The translations under genes were made by a program, and so were the position numbers. The notes beneath the pieces are model-generated. The model did not search any database and was not told the origin of the DNA. It was given only the letters and a program-made list of their open reading frames with translations. DNA of 58,364 nucleotides from assembly GCF_900107965.1 (NCBI RefSeq), contig NZ_FNVU01000035.1, positions 1 through 58,364 on the forward strand. The letters run 5' to 3'. This DNA is from Actinacidiphila yanglinensis (GTDB taxonomy: Bacteria > Actinomycetota > Actinomycetes > Streptomycetales > Streptomycetaceae). This document shows positions 33,037-40,882 of this stretch, piece after piece (positions within the stretch are counted from its first letter, which is position 1; every line of letters begins with the position of its first letter).

Positions 33037-33645
33037 CTACTGCTCGGCGTCCTCGTCGGCGAGGATCAGGTACAGCTTCTTCCGCGCGTCGTTCACCACG
33101 GTCAGCGCCTTCTCGCGCTGCTCGGGGGTGCCCGTCGCCCAGACCTGGCGGAACGCCTCGATGAGGCCACCGCCGGCCTTCCTGACCTCGTTGAGCGCGT
33201 CCCAGTCGACGCCGCGACCGGCGTCCTCCCAGGGCGCGTCGGGGCCCGCCTCGGCCTCGGTCCTGCCGGCGTCCGTGAGCGTGAACAGCTTCTTGCCGCC
33301 CTCGCTCGCGCTGTCGATCAGGCCCTCGTCCTCGAGCAGTTGCAGCGTGGGGTAGACCGAGCCGGGGCTCGGCCGCCAGGCGCCGCCGCTGCGGTCGGCG
33401 ATCTCCTGGATCATCTCGTAGCCGTGCATCGGCCGGTCGGTGAGCAGCGCCAGGATCGACGCGCGGACGTCGCCGCGCCGGGCCCGGCCACGCGGTCCGC
33501 CGCGCCCCCGGCCGCCGGGCCCGAACGGCCCGCCGCCGAAGGGCGGGCCCCACGGCCCGAAGGCCGCCCGCGCTCCTTCCCTCTCGCCCCACCCGTGATG
33601 GCCGGGTCCGCAGTGTCCATGTGCATGTGGTCCTTGGGAACGCAT
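33037..33645 (-). CDS. PadR-family transcriptional regulator
   Basis: A 202-residue regulator. The first 55 residues are Gly/Pro/His/Arg-rich (several G-P-G-G repeats). The PadR winged helix follows (about 58-140: I-L-A-L-L-T-D-R-P-M-H-G-Y-E-M-I-Q-E-I, then S-P-G-S-V-Y-P-T-L-Q-L-L-E-D-E-G-L-I), then a C-terminal dimer helix. GGAAGGAG precedes the ATG. The His/Gly-rich leader (H-A-H-G-H-C-G-P-G-H-H) could bind metal, which is an inference. A perfect CGATATATCG palindrome upstream suggests autoregulation. The divergent neighbour is an MFS gene, but that gene has its own distinct MerR-type promoter. Confidence 0.92.
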   Translation of the reverse strand: MRSQGPHAHGHCGPGHHGWGEREGARAAFGPWGPPFGGGPFGPGGRGRGGPRGRARRGDVRASILALLTDRPMHGYEMIQEIADRSGGAWRPSPGSVYPTLQLLEDEGLIDSASEGGKKLFTLTDAGRTEAEAGPDAPWEDAGRGVDWDALNEVRKAGGGLIEAFRQVWATGTPEQREKALTVVNDARKKLYLILADEDAEQ

Positions 33646-33686
33646 GATGTCGCTCCTTCCATCGTTGATCGTTCGCGACAGCTCAA

Positions 33687-33696
33687 CGATATATCG
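33687..33696. promoter_or_regulatory. Candidate PadR operator
   Basis: The perfect palindrome CGATATATCG is an A/T island in a GC-rich gap, 42 bases before the PadR start. It overlaps a possible -10 (TATAT) of the minus-strand promoter. The rest of the 367-base gap to the MFS gene (about 33700-33970) is GC-rich and holds no gene that I can support. Confidence 0.5.
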
Positions 33697-33974
33697 GAAT
33701 ACGTCGTCCTGCAAGCCCCTGCCACCATGGGCACCGCATGGGCCGCATCCGTGCACGTCAAAGGGCCCGGCCGCGGCTCGACCCCGCAGGCCCGGGGAGG
33801 CGGGCGCGGGTCCGCGGGAGGTGAGCGCGGTCCGCGGACTGCCTCCCGCCCCCTCGGCGACGCGGCCGGCCCGCGGGGCCAGCCCTTCCCGGCCCCCGCG
33901 GGACGGCCTCCCACCGGAACGCGCGCCTCCGCCGGCGAGCGCGCGTCCTCCCCTCGCCCCCGGCCCGACGGCAC

Positions 33975-34005
33975 TTGACCTCAAGCGCACTTGATGCGGC
34001 AGCCT
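33975..34005 (+). promoter_or_regulatory. MerR-type promoter, 19-bp spacer, for the MFS gene
   Basis: The -35 TTGACC (33975-33980) and -10 CAGCCT (34000-34005) are 19 bp apart, the unusual spacing used by MerR-activated promoters. A dyad CCTCAAG-CGCA-CTTGATG (33979-33996) fills the spacer. Transcription would begin at or one base before the MFS GTG start (34013), giving a leaderless message. No MerR gene adjoins it; the MerR genes in this window are 15 kb away. Confidence 0.6.
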
Positions 34006-34012
34006 GACCCCC

Positions 34013-35350
34013 GTGATCGCCTCCTCCCCGGCCCTGCGGCTGCTCCCCGCGGCGTACCGGCCCCTGTTCGCGCACCGGGACTTCCGGCGGCTGCTGCCCG
34101 CGCTGTCCGCGTGCGACCTCGGCGACGGAATGAGCGTCGTCGCCGTGGCGTGGACGGCGCTCTCGATCGCCCCGCACGGCCGGGCCGGGCTGCTGGTCGG
34201 CGCCGCGGTCGCCGCGTACTCCCTACCGGGGGCCGCCGGCGCCCTGCTCCTCGGCCGGTGGCTGCGCAGGCTGCCCGCCTGGCGGCTGCTGGCCGCGGAC
34301 AGCTGGCTGCGCGCGGTGCTGCTCGGCTGCATCCCCCTCGCCTGGGCGGTGGGGGCGCTGCGCCCGGCGGTCTACGTCGCGCTGCTCGCCGGCTCCTCGG
34401 TGCTGCACGCCTGGGGAGGCGCCGGAAAGTACACGCTGCTCGCCCGGATCCTGCCCCCGCAGCAGCGGCTCGCCGCGAACGCGCTGGTCAGCTCCAGCGG
34501 TTCGGCGTCGGTGATCGTGGGTCCCGCGCTGGCCGGGTTCCTGGCGGCTGCCGTCAGCCCGGCCTGGATCATCGGCGTGGACGCCGTGTCCTTCGCCGTC
34601 CTCGCCGTGCAGGCCGGCCGGCTGCGGCCGCGCCCGGCGGGGCGCCGGGGGCAGCGGGAGAGCGCGGGCGACGACGCGGTCGCCTCCTCCGCCTCCCCCG
34701 TCGACACCGAGCAGGCCGCGGCCGGCCGCAAGGTGCTGCGCGGCCATCGGGAACTGCTCGGCATCCTCGCCCTGACCTGGTTCTTCAACTTCCTCTACGG
34801 TCCGGTGGAGGTCGCGCTCCCGCTGCACGTCACCGATGACCTGCACGCCGGGGCACGCCTGCTCGGGCTGTACTGGACGCTCTTCGGCGCGGGCGCGGTC
34901 CTGGGCGCCCTGTGCACGGGCGCCCTGCGCCGGCTCCCGCTGTGGCCGGTCACCCTCGGCATCGTCGCCGGCTGGGGTGTGGCCCTCGTGCCGTTCGGCC
35001 TGGGCGCCCCCGCCCCCGTCACGGTCACGTGCTTCGCACTGGGCGGCCTGATCTACGGGCCCTTCACCGCGCTGTCCTTCACGCTGTTCCAGGACCGCAC
35101 CCCCGCCGCCCTGTTGACCACGGTCCTGGCCGCCCGCGGCGCCGCCCTCCTCACCGCCGCCCCGGTCGGCACCGCGCTCGGCGGCCCGCTCACCGCCGCG
35201 TTCGGGCCCCGGCCGGTCCTGGCCGCCTCCGGCCTGGCGACGCTCGTCCTCGCGGCCGTCGCCGCGACCGCCAGGGCCCTGGGGCGCCCGGCAGGGCGCG
35301 GCCTCGGCAAGGACGGCGACCAGGTGGACCCGTCCTCACCGGCGCTCTAG
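34013..35350 (+). CDS. MFS transporter
   Basis: A 445-residue permease of the major facilitator superfamily with about 12 TM helices and a central loop of about 50 residues rich in Arg/Ala/Ser (about 205-245). The sequence R-D-F-R-R-L-L-P-A-L-S-A-C-D-L-G-D-G near the first helix is typical of small-molecule exporters (MFS-3 type). The GTG has no ribosome-binding site and sits at the predicted transcription start, so leaderless translation is likely. Control by a MerR-type activator responding to a drug or oxidant would fit; the substrate is unknown. Confidence 0.88.
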   Translation: MIASSPALRLLPAAYRPLFAHRDFRRLLPALSACDLGDGMSVVAVAWTALSIAPHGRAGLLVGAAVAAYSLPGAAGALLLGRWLRRLPAWRLLAADSWLRAVLLGCIPLAWAVGALRPAVYVALLAGSSVLHAWGGAGKYTLLARILPPQQRLAANALVSSSGSASVIVGPALAGFLAAAVSPAWIIGVDAVSFAVLAVQAGRLRPRPAGRRGQRESAGDDAVASSASPVDTEQAAAGRKVLRGHRELLGILALTWFFNFLYGPVEVALPLHVTDDLHAGARLLGLYWTLFGAGAVLGALCTGALRRLPLWPVTLGIVAGWGVALVPFGLGAPAPVTVTCFALGGLIYGPFTALSFTLFQDRTPAALLTTVLAARGAALLTAAPVGTALGGPLTAAFGPRPVLAASGLATLVLAAVAATARALGRPAGRGLGKDGDQVDPSSPAL

Positions 35351-35352
35351 GG

Positions 35353-35375
35353 CCGGTACGGCCCGGCCGTACCGG
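35353..35375. terminator. Bidirectional hairpin between MFS and MOSC genes
   Basis: CCGGTACGG and CCGTACCGG form a perfect 9-bp stem with a 5-base loop. It starts three bases after the MFS stop and lies 20 bases before the end of the convergent MOSC gene. No T-run is present. Confidence 0.6.
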
Positions 35376-35395
35376 TCCGGAGGGCCCTCCCGTTC

Positions 35396-36304
35396 TCAGG
35401 CCGGTTCCGGCCGCCCGCTGTCCGGCAGGACGACGAGCCGGTCGCCGACCGCGATCCGGCCCGGGCGGAGCACCTGCGCGTAGACACCGGCGCACGGCTG
35501 GGGGTCGGCGCCGTCCAGCGGGATCACCCGGTTCCGGGCGGCGGGGACGCGCAGCGCCTCGGTGTCGCGCGGCAACCCGCCGTGTTCGAGGGTGGGGATC
35601 GCGCACCGCGGGCTCCGGGCGATCACCCGGAGGGTGAGCCGCTCGCCGATCCGCAGATCACGGCCGAGCCAGTCGTTCTCCACGAAACCCGGCCCGGCGG
35701 TGTCGACGACGATGTTGGGCCGGTACCGCTCCACCTCCACGGTGCCGCGCGGGCCGGACGCGCCGATGGACCGCAGGGTCGAGGTCGTGATCAGGTGCAG
35801 CGGCGCGAAGTCGAAGAAGGTGCCCTCGGGCGCGGCCCCGCCGAGCGTGCTCACCTCCACGGAGACCTCCGCTGCCACCCCGTCGCTCAGCACCTCCTCC
35901 GGACGGGCCCGGTCGAGCACGGCCCCGGTCGGCGGACGGCCCGTCAGCACGACGGGCCGGGCGAGGAGTTCCGACAACCGGTCGTCCACGTCGGCGTCGG
36001 TGCTCCACAGGGCCTTGCCGTCCGGGAGCGTGATCCGGACCGCCGCGGGCGTCGCGTGGGCGCTCAGGGCGAGCAGGGCGCGCCACATCCGCGGGTTCTT
36101 GGCACTGGCGACCTTGCCGGTGTCCCGGTGCACCAGGGCGAGTTCGCGGTCGTGGGGCAGACCGCGCGCACCCACGTCGGCGGCCAGGACCGACTCGCCG
36201 AGCATCGACTTCACCGGGTAGCGGCGCAGTTCCGCCACGGCTCCGTGGCCGGGTTCCGGCCGCGGCGCGGACTCCGGCTCCCCCTCCTGCGCCCCCGGCC
36301 TCAC
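35396..36304 (-). CDS. MOSC-domain protein (YcbX-like)
   Basis: A protein of about 302 residues: an N-terminal beta-barrel domain (L-R-R-Y-P-V-K-S-M-L-G-E, then R-D-T-G-K-V-A-S-A-K-N-P-R) followed by the MOSC domain with F-D-F-A-P-L-H-L-I-T-T-S-T-L, R-Y-R-P-N-I-V-V-D and the conserved Cys in S-P-R-C-A-I-P-T. Family members bind a molybdenum cofactor and reduce N-hydroxylated compounds or move sulfur. The GTG at 36304 overlaps the upstream ArsR stop in a GTGA, so translation is coupled. A GTG 22 codons in is an alternative start that would drop a Pro/Glu-rich leader. Confidence 0.88.
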   Translation of the reverse strand: MRPGAQEGEPESAPRPEPGHGAVAELRRYPVKSMLGESVLAADVGARGLPHDRELALVHRDTGKVASAKNPRMWRALLALSAHATPAAVRITLPDGKALWSTDADVDDRLSELLARPVVLTGRPPTGAVLDRARPEEVLSDGVAAEVSVEVSTLGGAAPEGTFFDFAPLHLITTSTLRSIGASGPRGTVEVERYRPNIVVDTAGPGFVENDWLGRDLRIGERLTLRVIARSPRCAIPTLEHGGLPRDTEALRVPAARNRVIPLDGADPQPCAGVYAQVLRPGRIAVGDRLVVLPDSGRPEPA

Positions 36305-36921
36305 TCCGCGCCGTCCTGCGTGCCTGGCAGTAGGGGGAACAGACGGCTGACGAACGCCACCGGGCGGGCGTCGGCGGGCCGTGCAGCGCTGTCGTGCTCC
36401 CGGTGCCGGTAACCGGCGAGCGTCTGCCGTACGGCCTCGGCGACGGCGTGCATCTCCTGCGGCGTGAGGTGCACGACGGTGCTGAACGCCTCGTCGGCGC
36501 GCCACTCCTGGGGGGCGGCGTCGCGCTGGGCCAGCCAGCGCCGGTAGCTCTCGTCCTCGAGTCCCCGGGCGAGCGCGTCGAACCCGGTGTCCTCCAACGG
36601 CGCCGGCTCGCACGGCGGTTCGCGGCGCAGCCGCCACGGCCGCGCCCGGCCGCCGGAGTGCGGCGCCTCCTCGATCAGCCCGTGCCGGGCGAGTTGCCGC
36701 AGGTGGAAGGAGCACGACCCGGAACTCTCGCCGAGCTGCGCGGCCGCCTCCGTGGAGGTGAGGGTGCCGCCGTCGGCGAGCAGGTCGAGCAGGCCGATCC
36801 GCACGGGGTGGTCGGGCAGTTCCTGCGCGGCGCGCGGCGCCGGGGTCCGAGGCGCGGACGCACCCGCGGCGGCGGGCGGGGACGAAGACGGGGGCCCGGA
36901 CGGGGACTTCTCCTCGGTCAT
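36301..36921 (-). CDS. ArsR-type winged-helix regulator
   Basis: A 206-residue regulator. After 35 Pro/Ala/Ser-rich residues comes an ArsR-like winged helix (about 38-100: D-H-P-V-R-I-G-L-L-D-L-L-A-D-G-G-T-L-T-S-T-E-A-A, then S-S-G-S-C-S-F-H-L-R-Q-L-A-R-H-G-L-I). The C-terminal region is predicted helical and dimerising. No metal-binding C-x-C is seen near the recognition helix, so it is the non-metal, HTH_20-like branch. It heads a two-gene unit with the MOSC gene, coupled by a four-base overlap, and may regulate it. Confidence 0.85.
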   Translation of the reverse strand: MTEEKSPSGPPSSSPPAAAGASAPRTPAPRAAQELPDHPVRIGLLDLLADGGTLTSTEAAAQLGESSGSCSFHLRQLARHGLIEEAPHSGGRARPWRLRREPPCEPAPLEDTGFDALARGLEDESYRRWLAQRDAAPQEWRADEAFSTVVHLTPQEMHAVAEAVRQTLAGYRHREHDSAARPADARPVAFVSRLFPLLPGTQDGAE

Positions 36922-37203
36922 TGTGCTGAGACTGCTCCTTTGCCGACAATCCGGTCAAGTCCCGGGCCGCCCGCGCAGTCCCCCGACTCTCCGCGGACGG
37001 CCCGGCCCCCGATCATGTTCCTACCGGTCGACCTCCGGCCCTCGCCACCCGGTTTCCACTGCGGGAGAACGCCGTGGCCCCCGGGTACGGGCCCCCGCCC
37101 CCCGCGAAGGGACCGCGCAAGCACCACGCAAGCCGCCCACGAGCACTGCGCAGGCACCTCGCGGGCGGCGGAACTAGGCTGGAAGGGAAGGAGGAGGTGC
37201 ACC

Positions 37204-37395
37204 ATGCGCAAAGTAGCCGACTGCCGGGACTACCCGAGCGAGTCGAACTGCACCCTCACCATCTCCGGGGAAGAGGACGAAGTCGTCCGCGCCGCGGTCG
37301 ATCACGCCGTCTCCGTGCACGGCCACACCGACACCAAGGAGATGCGCGAGCAGCTCCGGGGCATGCTCAAGGACGAGGTCCCGCAGCACGCCTGA
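37204..37395 (+). CDS. DUF1059 small protein
   Basis: A 63-residue protein of the DUF1059 family: M-R-K-V-A-D-C-R-D-Y-P-S-E-S-N-C-T-L-T-I-S-G, with two conserved Cys at 7 and 16, then V-x-x-A-V-x-H-A-V-x-V-H-G-H and a helical end. It has a near-ideal ribosome-binding site (AAGGAGGAGGTG), implying strong translation. No partner is adjacent. The Cys/His set suggests metal binding or redox sensing, but the function is unknown. Confidence 0.9.
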   Translation: MRKVADCRDYPSESNCTLTISGEEDEVVRAAVDHAVSVHGHTDTKEMREQLRGMLKDEVPQHA

Positions 37396-37434
37396 GGGCC
37401 GCCGCGCCGGGCGAACCGGCCCGGCTGAGGCATC

Positions 37435-37461
37435 CGCCGCCGCCCATCGAGGGCGGCGGCG
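37435..37461 (+). terminator. Perfect hairpin after the DUF1059 gene
   Basis: GCCGCCGCCC (37436-37445) and GGGCGGCGGC (37451-37460) pair perfectly around the loop ATCGA, with one more C-G pair outside. It lies 40 bases past the stop codon. No T-run follows. Confidence 0.65.
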
Positions 37462-37586
37462 CCGCGTGCCGCACCCGTCCGGCGGGCCGCGCGCGGCCGG
37501 ATCCCGCGACCTCCTCCACGCGGCGGCCCGCGGGCAGCCCTCCCGCCCCGGTGCTGCGCCTCAGCCCGCTCCCGTACCCTCTCGGC

Positions 37587-38405
37587 ATGCGTATCCGAAT
37601 CGTCGACGCCTTCACCGACCGGCCGTTCGCCGGAAACCCCGCGGGCGTGCTGCTGCTCGGGGCCGACGGCTTCCCCTCCGACGGCTGGCTCCAGCAGGTG
37701 GCGGCCGAGCTGAACCTCTCCGAGACGGCCTTCGCGCACCCCCTGCCGCCGGGCGAGGACGCCGACTGGGCGCTGCGCTGGTTCACCCCTGCCACCGAGG
37801 TGCGGCTGTGCGGGCACGCCACCCTCGCCACGGCGCATGTGCTCCGGACCACCGGGCAGGCCCATGGCACCGTCCGGTTCCGCACCAAGGCGGGGGTGCT
37901 GGCGGCGGCCGCCGACGGCGACGGCACGATCACGCTGGACTTCCCGGCCGCCCCGCTGACCGAGGAGCCCGCTCCCGACGGTCTCGCCGCGGCGCTGGGC
38001 GCGGAACCGCTGACCGTACGCGACACCGGCCCGGACTGCGGGGACCTGCTGGTGGAACTGGCCGACGAGTCGGCGGTCCGCTCGCTCGCGCCCGACTTCA
38101 GGGCGCTGGCGACCCTCTCGCGGCGCGGTGTGATCGCCACGGCGGCGGCCGAGGAGGGCCGCGGCTACGACTTCGTCTCGCGCGGCTTCTTCCCGGCGGT
38201 CGGTATCGACGAGGACCCGGTCACCGGGAGCGCGCACACCGCCCTCGCGCCCTTCTGGTCCGCCCGGCTGGGCCGCGACGCGCTGACCGCCTTCCAGGCG
38301 TCGGCCCGCGGCGGGCTGGTCGCGACCCGGCTGCGTGGCGACCGGGTCGAGCTGACCGGCTCGGCGGTGACCGTGGTCGACGGCGAGCTGCACGCGGTGC
38401 CGTAG
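37587..38405 (+). CDS. PhzF-family isomerase
   Basis: A 272-residue protein of the PhzF/diaminopimelate-epimerase fold. The start M-R-I-R-I-V-D-A-F-T-D-R-P-F-A-G-N-P-A-G-V is diagnostic, the catalytic Glu46 is in N-L-S-E-T-A-F, and V-R-L-C-G-H-A-T-L-A near 75-84 and D-E-D-P-V-T-G-S-A-H near 210-219 complete the two-lobed site. Some members isomerise a phenazine precursor, but no other phenazine gene is present here, so this is a general PhzF-like isomerase of unknown substrate. Confidence 0.93.
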   Translation: MRIRIVDAFTDRPFAGNPAGVLLLGADGFPSDGWLQQVAAELNLSETAFAHPLPPGEDADWALRWFTPATEVRLCGHATLATAHVLRTTGQAHGTVRFRTKAGVLAAAADGDGTITLDFPAAPLTEEPAPDGLAAALGAEPLTVRDTGPDCGDLLVELADESAVRSLAPDFRALATLSRRGVIATAAAEEGRGYDFVSRGFFPAVGIDEDPVTGSAHTALAPFWSARLGRDALTAFQASARGGLVATRLRGDRVELTGSAVTVVDGELHAVP

Positions 38406-38444
38406 GGCGCGGTGCCGGGGCGCACGGCGGTCACGGCGCGGCGC

Positions 38445-39287
38445 TCACCCCGTCGGCAGCCAGCCCACCTTCCCGGCGAGCAGCGCGTACCCGACGAAGG
38501 CGACGGTGTCGATGAGCGAGTGCGCGGCCACCAGCGGGCCGATCCGCCCCCATCGGCGGTAGAGCAGCACGAACACGACGCCCATCGCCATGTTGCCGAC
38601 CATGCCGCCGATGCCCTGGTAGAGGTGGTACGACCCGCGCAGCACCGCGCTGGCGGCGAGCGCGGCGAGCGGCGACCACTTCAACTGGTCGAGCCGGCGC
38701 AGCAGGTAGCCGACCACGATGACCTCTTCGAGCACCGCGTTCTGCACCGCGGACGCGACCAGGACCGGGATCCGCCACCACACGTCCGGCAGCGACTCGG
38801 GCACGACGGTGAGGTTGAAGCCGGCGGCGCGTGCGCCGAGGTAGAAGGCCAGGCCGATGCCCCCGATCACCGCGGCCACCAGCGCCCCCCAGGCCAGGTC
38901 GCGGCGCGGCCGGGTGAGGTCGAAGCCGATCGCGGGCATCCCCACCCGCTCGCGCGCGAGCAGGTGGGCGACGAGCGCGACCGGGGCGAGCGCGGTGGCG
39001 ATCGAGAAGATCTGCCAGGCGAGGTCCAGCCAGGGGCGGCCGGGCGCCTGCGAGCCGACCAGCGTCGCCGCCTGGTCCTTCAGCGCTCCGGGCCGCGTGA
39101 CCGAACCGACGAAGCTGATCACCGCGGCGACGCCGCTGGCGCCGAGCGACAGCGCCAGCACGATCAGCGTCTCGCTGCGCAGCGTCCGTGCCTCGAACGG
39201 CGGCTCCAGCCGTTCCGGCCGCCCCGGCTGCTCCGCCGGTGCCTGTGCCTCTGCCTGCACGCGGTCCTCCCGTGTCGTCGTGGACAC
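38445..39287 (-). CDS. CPBP-family intramembrane protease-like protein
   Basis: A 280-residue membrane protein with about seven TM helices after a 35-residue polar N-terminus. The CPBP region is near 200-265: N-A-V-L-E-E-V-I-V-V-G-Y-L-L-R-R-L, then S-Y-H-L-Y-Q-G, then H-S-L-I-D. The canonical motif is E-E-x-x-x-R; here the two Glu are kept but the Arg position is Val, while both His are present. Activity may be retained, as streptomycete homologues share this text to my recollection, or lost. Start at the ATG 39287. Role unknown. Confidence 0.87.
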   Translation of the reverse strand: MSTTTREDRVQAEAQAPAEQPGRPERLEPPFEARTLRSETLIVLALSLGASGVAAVISFVGSVTRPGALKDQAATLVGSQAPGRPWLDLAWQIFSIATALAPVALVAHLLARERVGMPAIGFDLTRPRRDLAWGALVAAVIGGIGLAFYLGARAAGFNLTVVPESLPDVWWRIPVLVASAVQNAVLEEVIVVGYLLRRLDQLKWSPLAALAASAVLRGSYHLYQGIGGMVGNMAMGVVFVLLYRRWGRIGPLVAAHSLIDTVAFVGYALLAGKVGWLPTG

Positions 39288-39447
39288 GATACGAAGATCC
39301 CGCCCGCCGCCCTACCACCACCCGCGCCGCGGCCGTCCGCACGCGTGTGTGCCGCGCGAGCCTACGCCACGAACCTGGCCACCGCCCCGTTGACCAGCCC
39401 GAAGCCCGGGTGTCTCCTCGTTCCCTCCCGGTGCCCCTTCGCCGTGC

Positions 39448-40824
39448 TCAGCGCGAGTGAAGCACGCAGGGGTGGACGAGGTAGGCGCCCAGCAGGCCCT
39501 CCTGGTCGCCGTCCTTGAACGCCACGGCCCGGCCGACCAGACCCCCTTGGTCGGTGCGCAGCTCGAGGGCGAGGTGGGGGCTGTTGAGCCGGGCGTCGGC
39601 GGTGGGCAGTTGCAGGGGTGCGCTCACCCGGAGGTCCCAGCGCTGGGAGGCGCCGGCCGGCGCGGTGACCGCGGGCGCGCCGTCCAGGGCGATCTCGACC
39701 CGGCCCTCGGGGAGGACCGTGATCCGCAGCGGGATGTCGCCCTCCACCGTGCTGATCTCCCCCGCCCATTCCCCGGCTGCCAGCGCCATCGGGCGGACCT
39801 GCTCCGTCATCGGGTTGACCTGTTCGGCACGGAATCCGGGTGCCAGCACGGCCATCAGGTGGTTCACGACGGCATCGCGGGCCGCCTTGCTCGTGGAGTT
39901 GGCCAGCACGGCCACGGAGAGGTCCCGCTCGGGGACCTCGATCATCATCGCGGCGATACCGCCCATGCCGCCGCCATGGCTGCGGATCAACGGTCCGGCG
40001 CCGCGCGAGACGATCCGGCCGAACCCGTAGCCCAGGTGCTCGCTGATCGCGACCGCGTCGTACCCGGCCGCGGCCGTGGCGGGTGTGAGCAGGCCGGCCG
40101 ACCTGCGGGCGAACAGCGCGACGTCCCCCGCGCTCGCCCAGCCGGCACCCGCGGCGGAGTGGGCGCTGAAGCAGGTCGGGTACGGGCGCCCGCCGGCGGA
40201 GTAGCGCTGGGCCACCGGCGCCGGGCCGTCGTACGCCGGCCCGTAGCCGAAACTGCGCAGGCCCAGCGGCTCGAAGATCCGCTCGCGCAGGAGGTCGCCC
40301 AGGCGGCGACCGGTCACGGACTCCAGCAGCGATCCGAGCGCGGCGTAGCCAATGTTGGAGTACTCGAAGTCGGTCCCGGGTTCGCGGACGAGCGCACGGT
40401 AGTCGCCGATGTCGATCGGCAGCGGCCCGGGGCCGTAGTGGAAGTTGTAGAAGGCCGGGAAGCCGCCACGGTGCTGGAGCACCTGCCGCACGGTCGGCGC
40501 CGTCCCTGCGAAGGTGCCGGGGATCGGGGCGTCGAGGTCCAGCAGGCCGTCGTCCGCGGCCAGGCACACGGCGGTGGCGGTGAACGCCTTGGTGACGGAG
40601 GCCAGCCCGTAGGCCGTCCGCGTCGTGGCCGGCCGATCCGCGGCTATGTCGGCCAGGCCGTAGGCCCGGGCGAGGACGAGTTCGTCGCCTTCCGCGACAC
40701 CGATGGACACCGAGGGGCAGGAGTGCTCGGCCAGCGCTTTCGCACAGACCTCGTCGAGCACCTCGGTGTCCAGCCCGCCCCAACCGTCCGGCATGGTGAT
40801 CGACCTCCTGATCGGCTTCGTCAT
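39448..40824 (-). CDS. Serine hydrolase (beta-lactamase class C-like)
   Basis: A 458-residue penicillin-recognising-fold hydrolase. The nucleophile motif S76-V-T-K79 follows A-Y-G-L-A. The second motif is Y-S-N in D-F-E-Y-S-N-I-G-Y near 160, and a third-motif candidate H-G-G-G-M-G-G lies near 300. A C-terminal lipocalin-like domain (about 350-455) follows. There is no signal peptide, so it is probably an intracellular esterase or amidase rather than a drug-resistance enzyme. The ATG start lies close to a divergently unrelated region; the next leftward gene upstream is the GCS2-like enzyme 58 bases away. Confidence 0.9.
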   Translation of the reverse strand: MTKPIRRSITMPDGWGGLDTEVLDEVCAKALAEHSCPSVSIGVAEGDELVLARAYGLADIAADRPATTRTAYGLASVTKAFTATAVCLAADDGLLDLDAPIPGTFAGTAPTVRQVLQHRGGFPAFYNFHYGPGPLPIDIGDYRALVREPGTDFEYSNIGYAALGSLLESVTGRRLGDLLRERIFEPLGLRSFGYGPAYDGPAPVAQRYSAGGRPYPTCFSAHSAAGAGWASAGDVALFARRSAGLLTPATAAAGYDAVAISEHLGYGFGRIVSRGAGPLIRSHGGGMGGIAAMMIEVPERDLSVAVLANSTSKAARDAVVNHLMAVLAPGFRAEQVNPMTEQVRPMALAAGEWAGEISTVEGDIPLRITVLPEGRVEIALDGAPAVTAPAGASQRWDLRVSAPLQLPTADARLNSPHLALELRTDQGGLVGRAVAFKDGDQEGLLGAYLVHPCVLHSR

Positions 40825-40882
40825 CCGGTCGAAGGCTAACGCGGCGCCCTCGCCCGACCCGCGGCAAGGCGACTGGGGGAGG

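Noticed and set aside
35396..36958. A 520-residue version of the MOSC protein reaching through the ArsR gene
   Set aside because: The extension is out-of-frame ArsR sequence. The coupled GTG start explains the gene better.
37587..38405. PhzF as a sign of a phenazine cluster
   Set aside because: No other phenazine gene is nearby; PhzF-like isomerases are common as single genes.
39448..40824. Serine hydrolase as a beta-lactam resistance gene
   Set aside because: No signal peptide and a C-terminal lipocalin-like domain point to an intracellular esterase or amidase.
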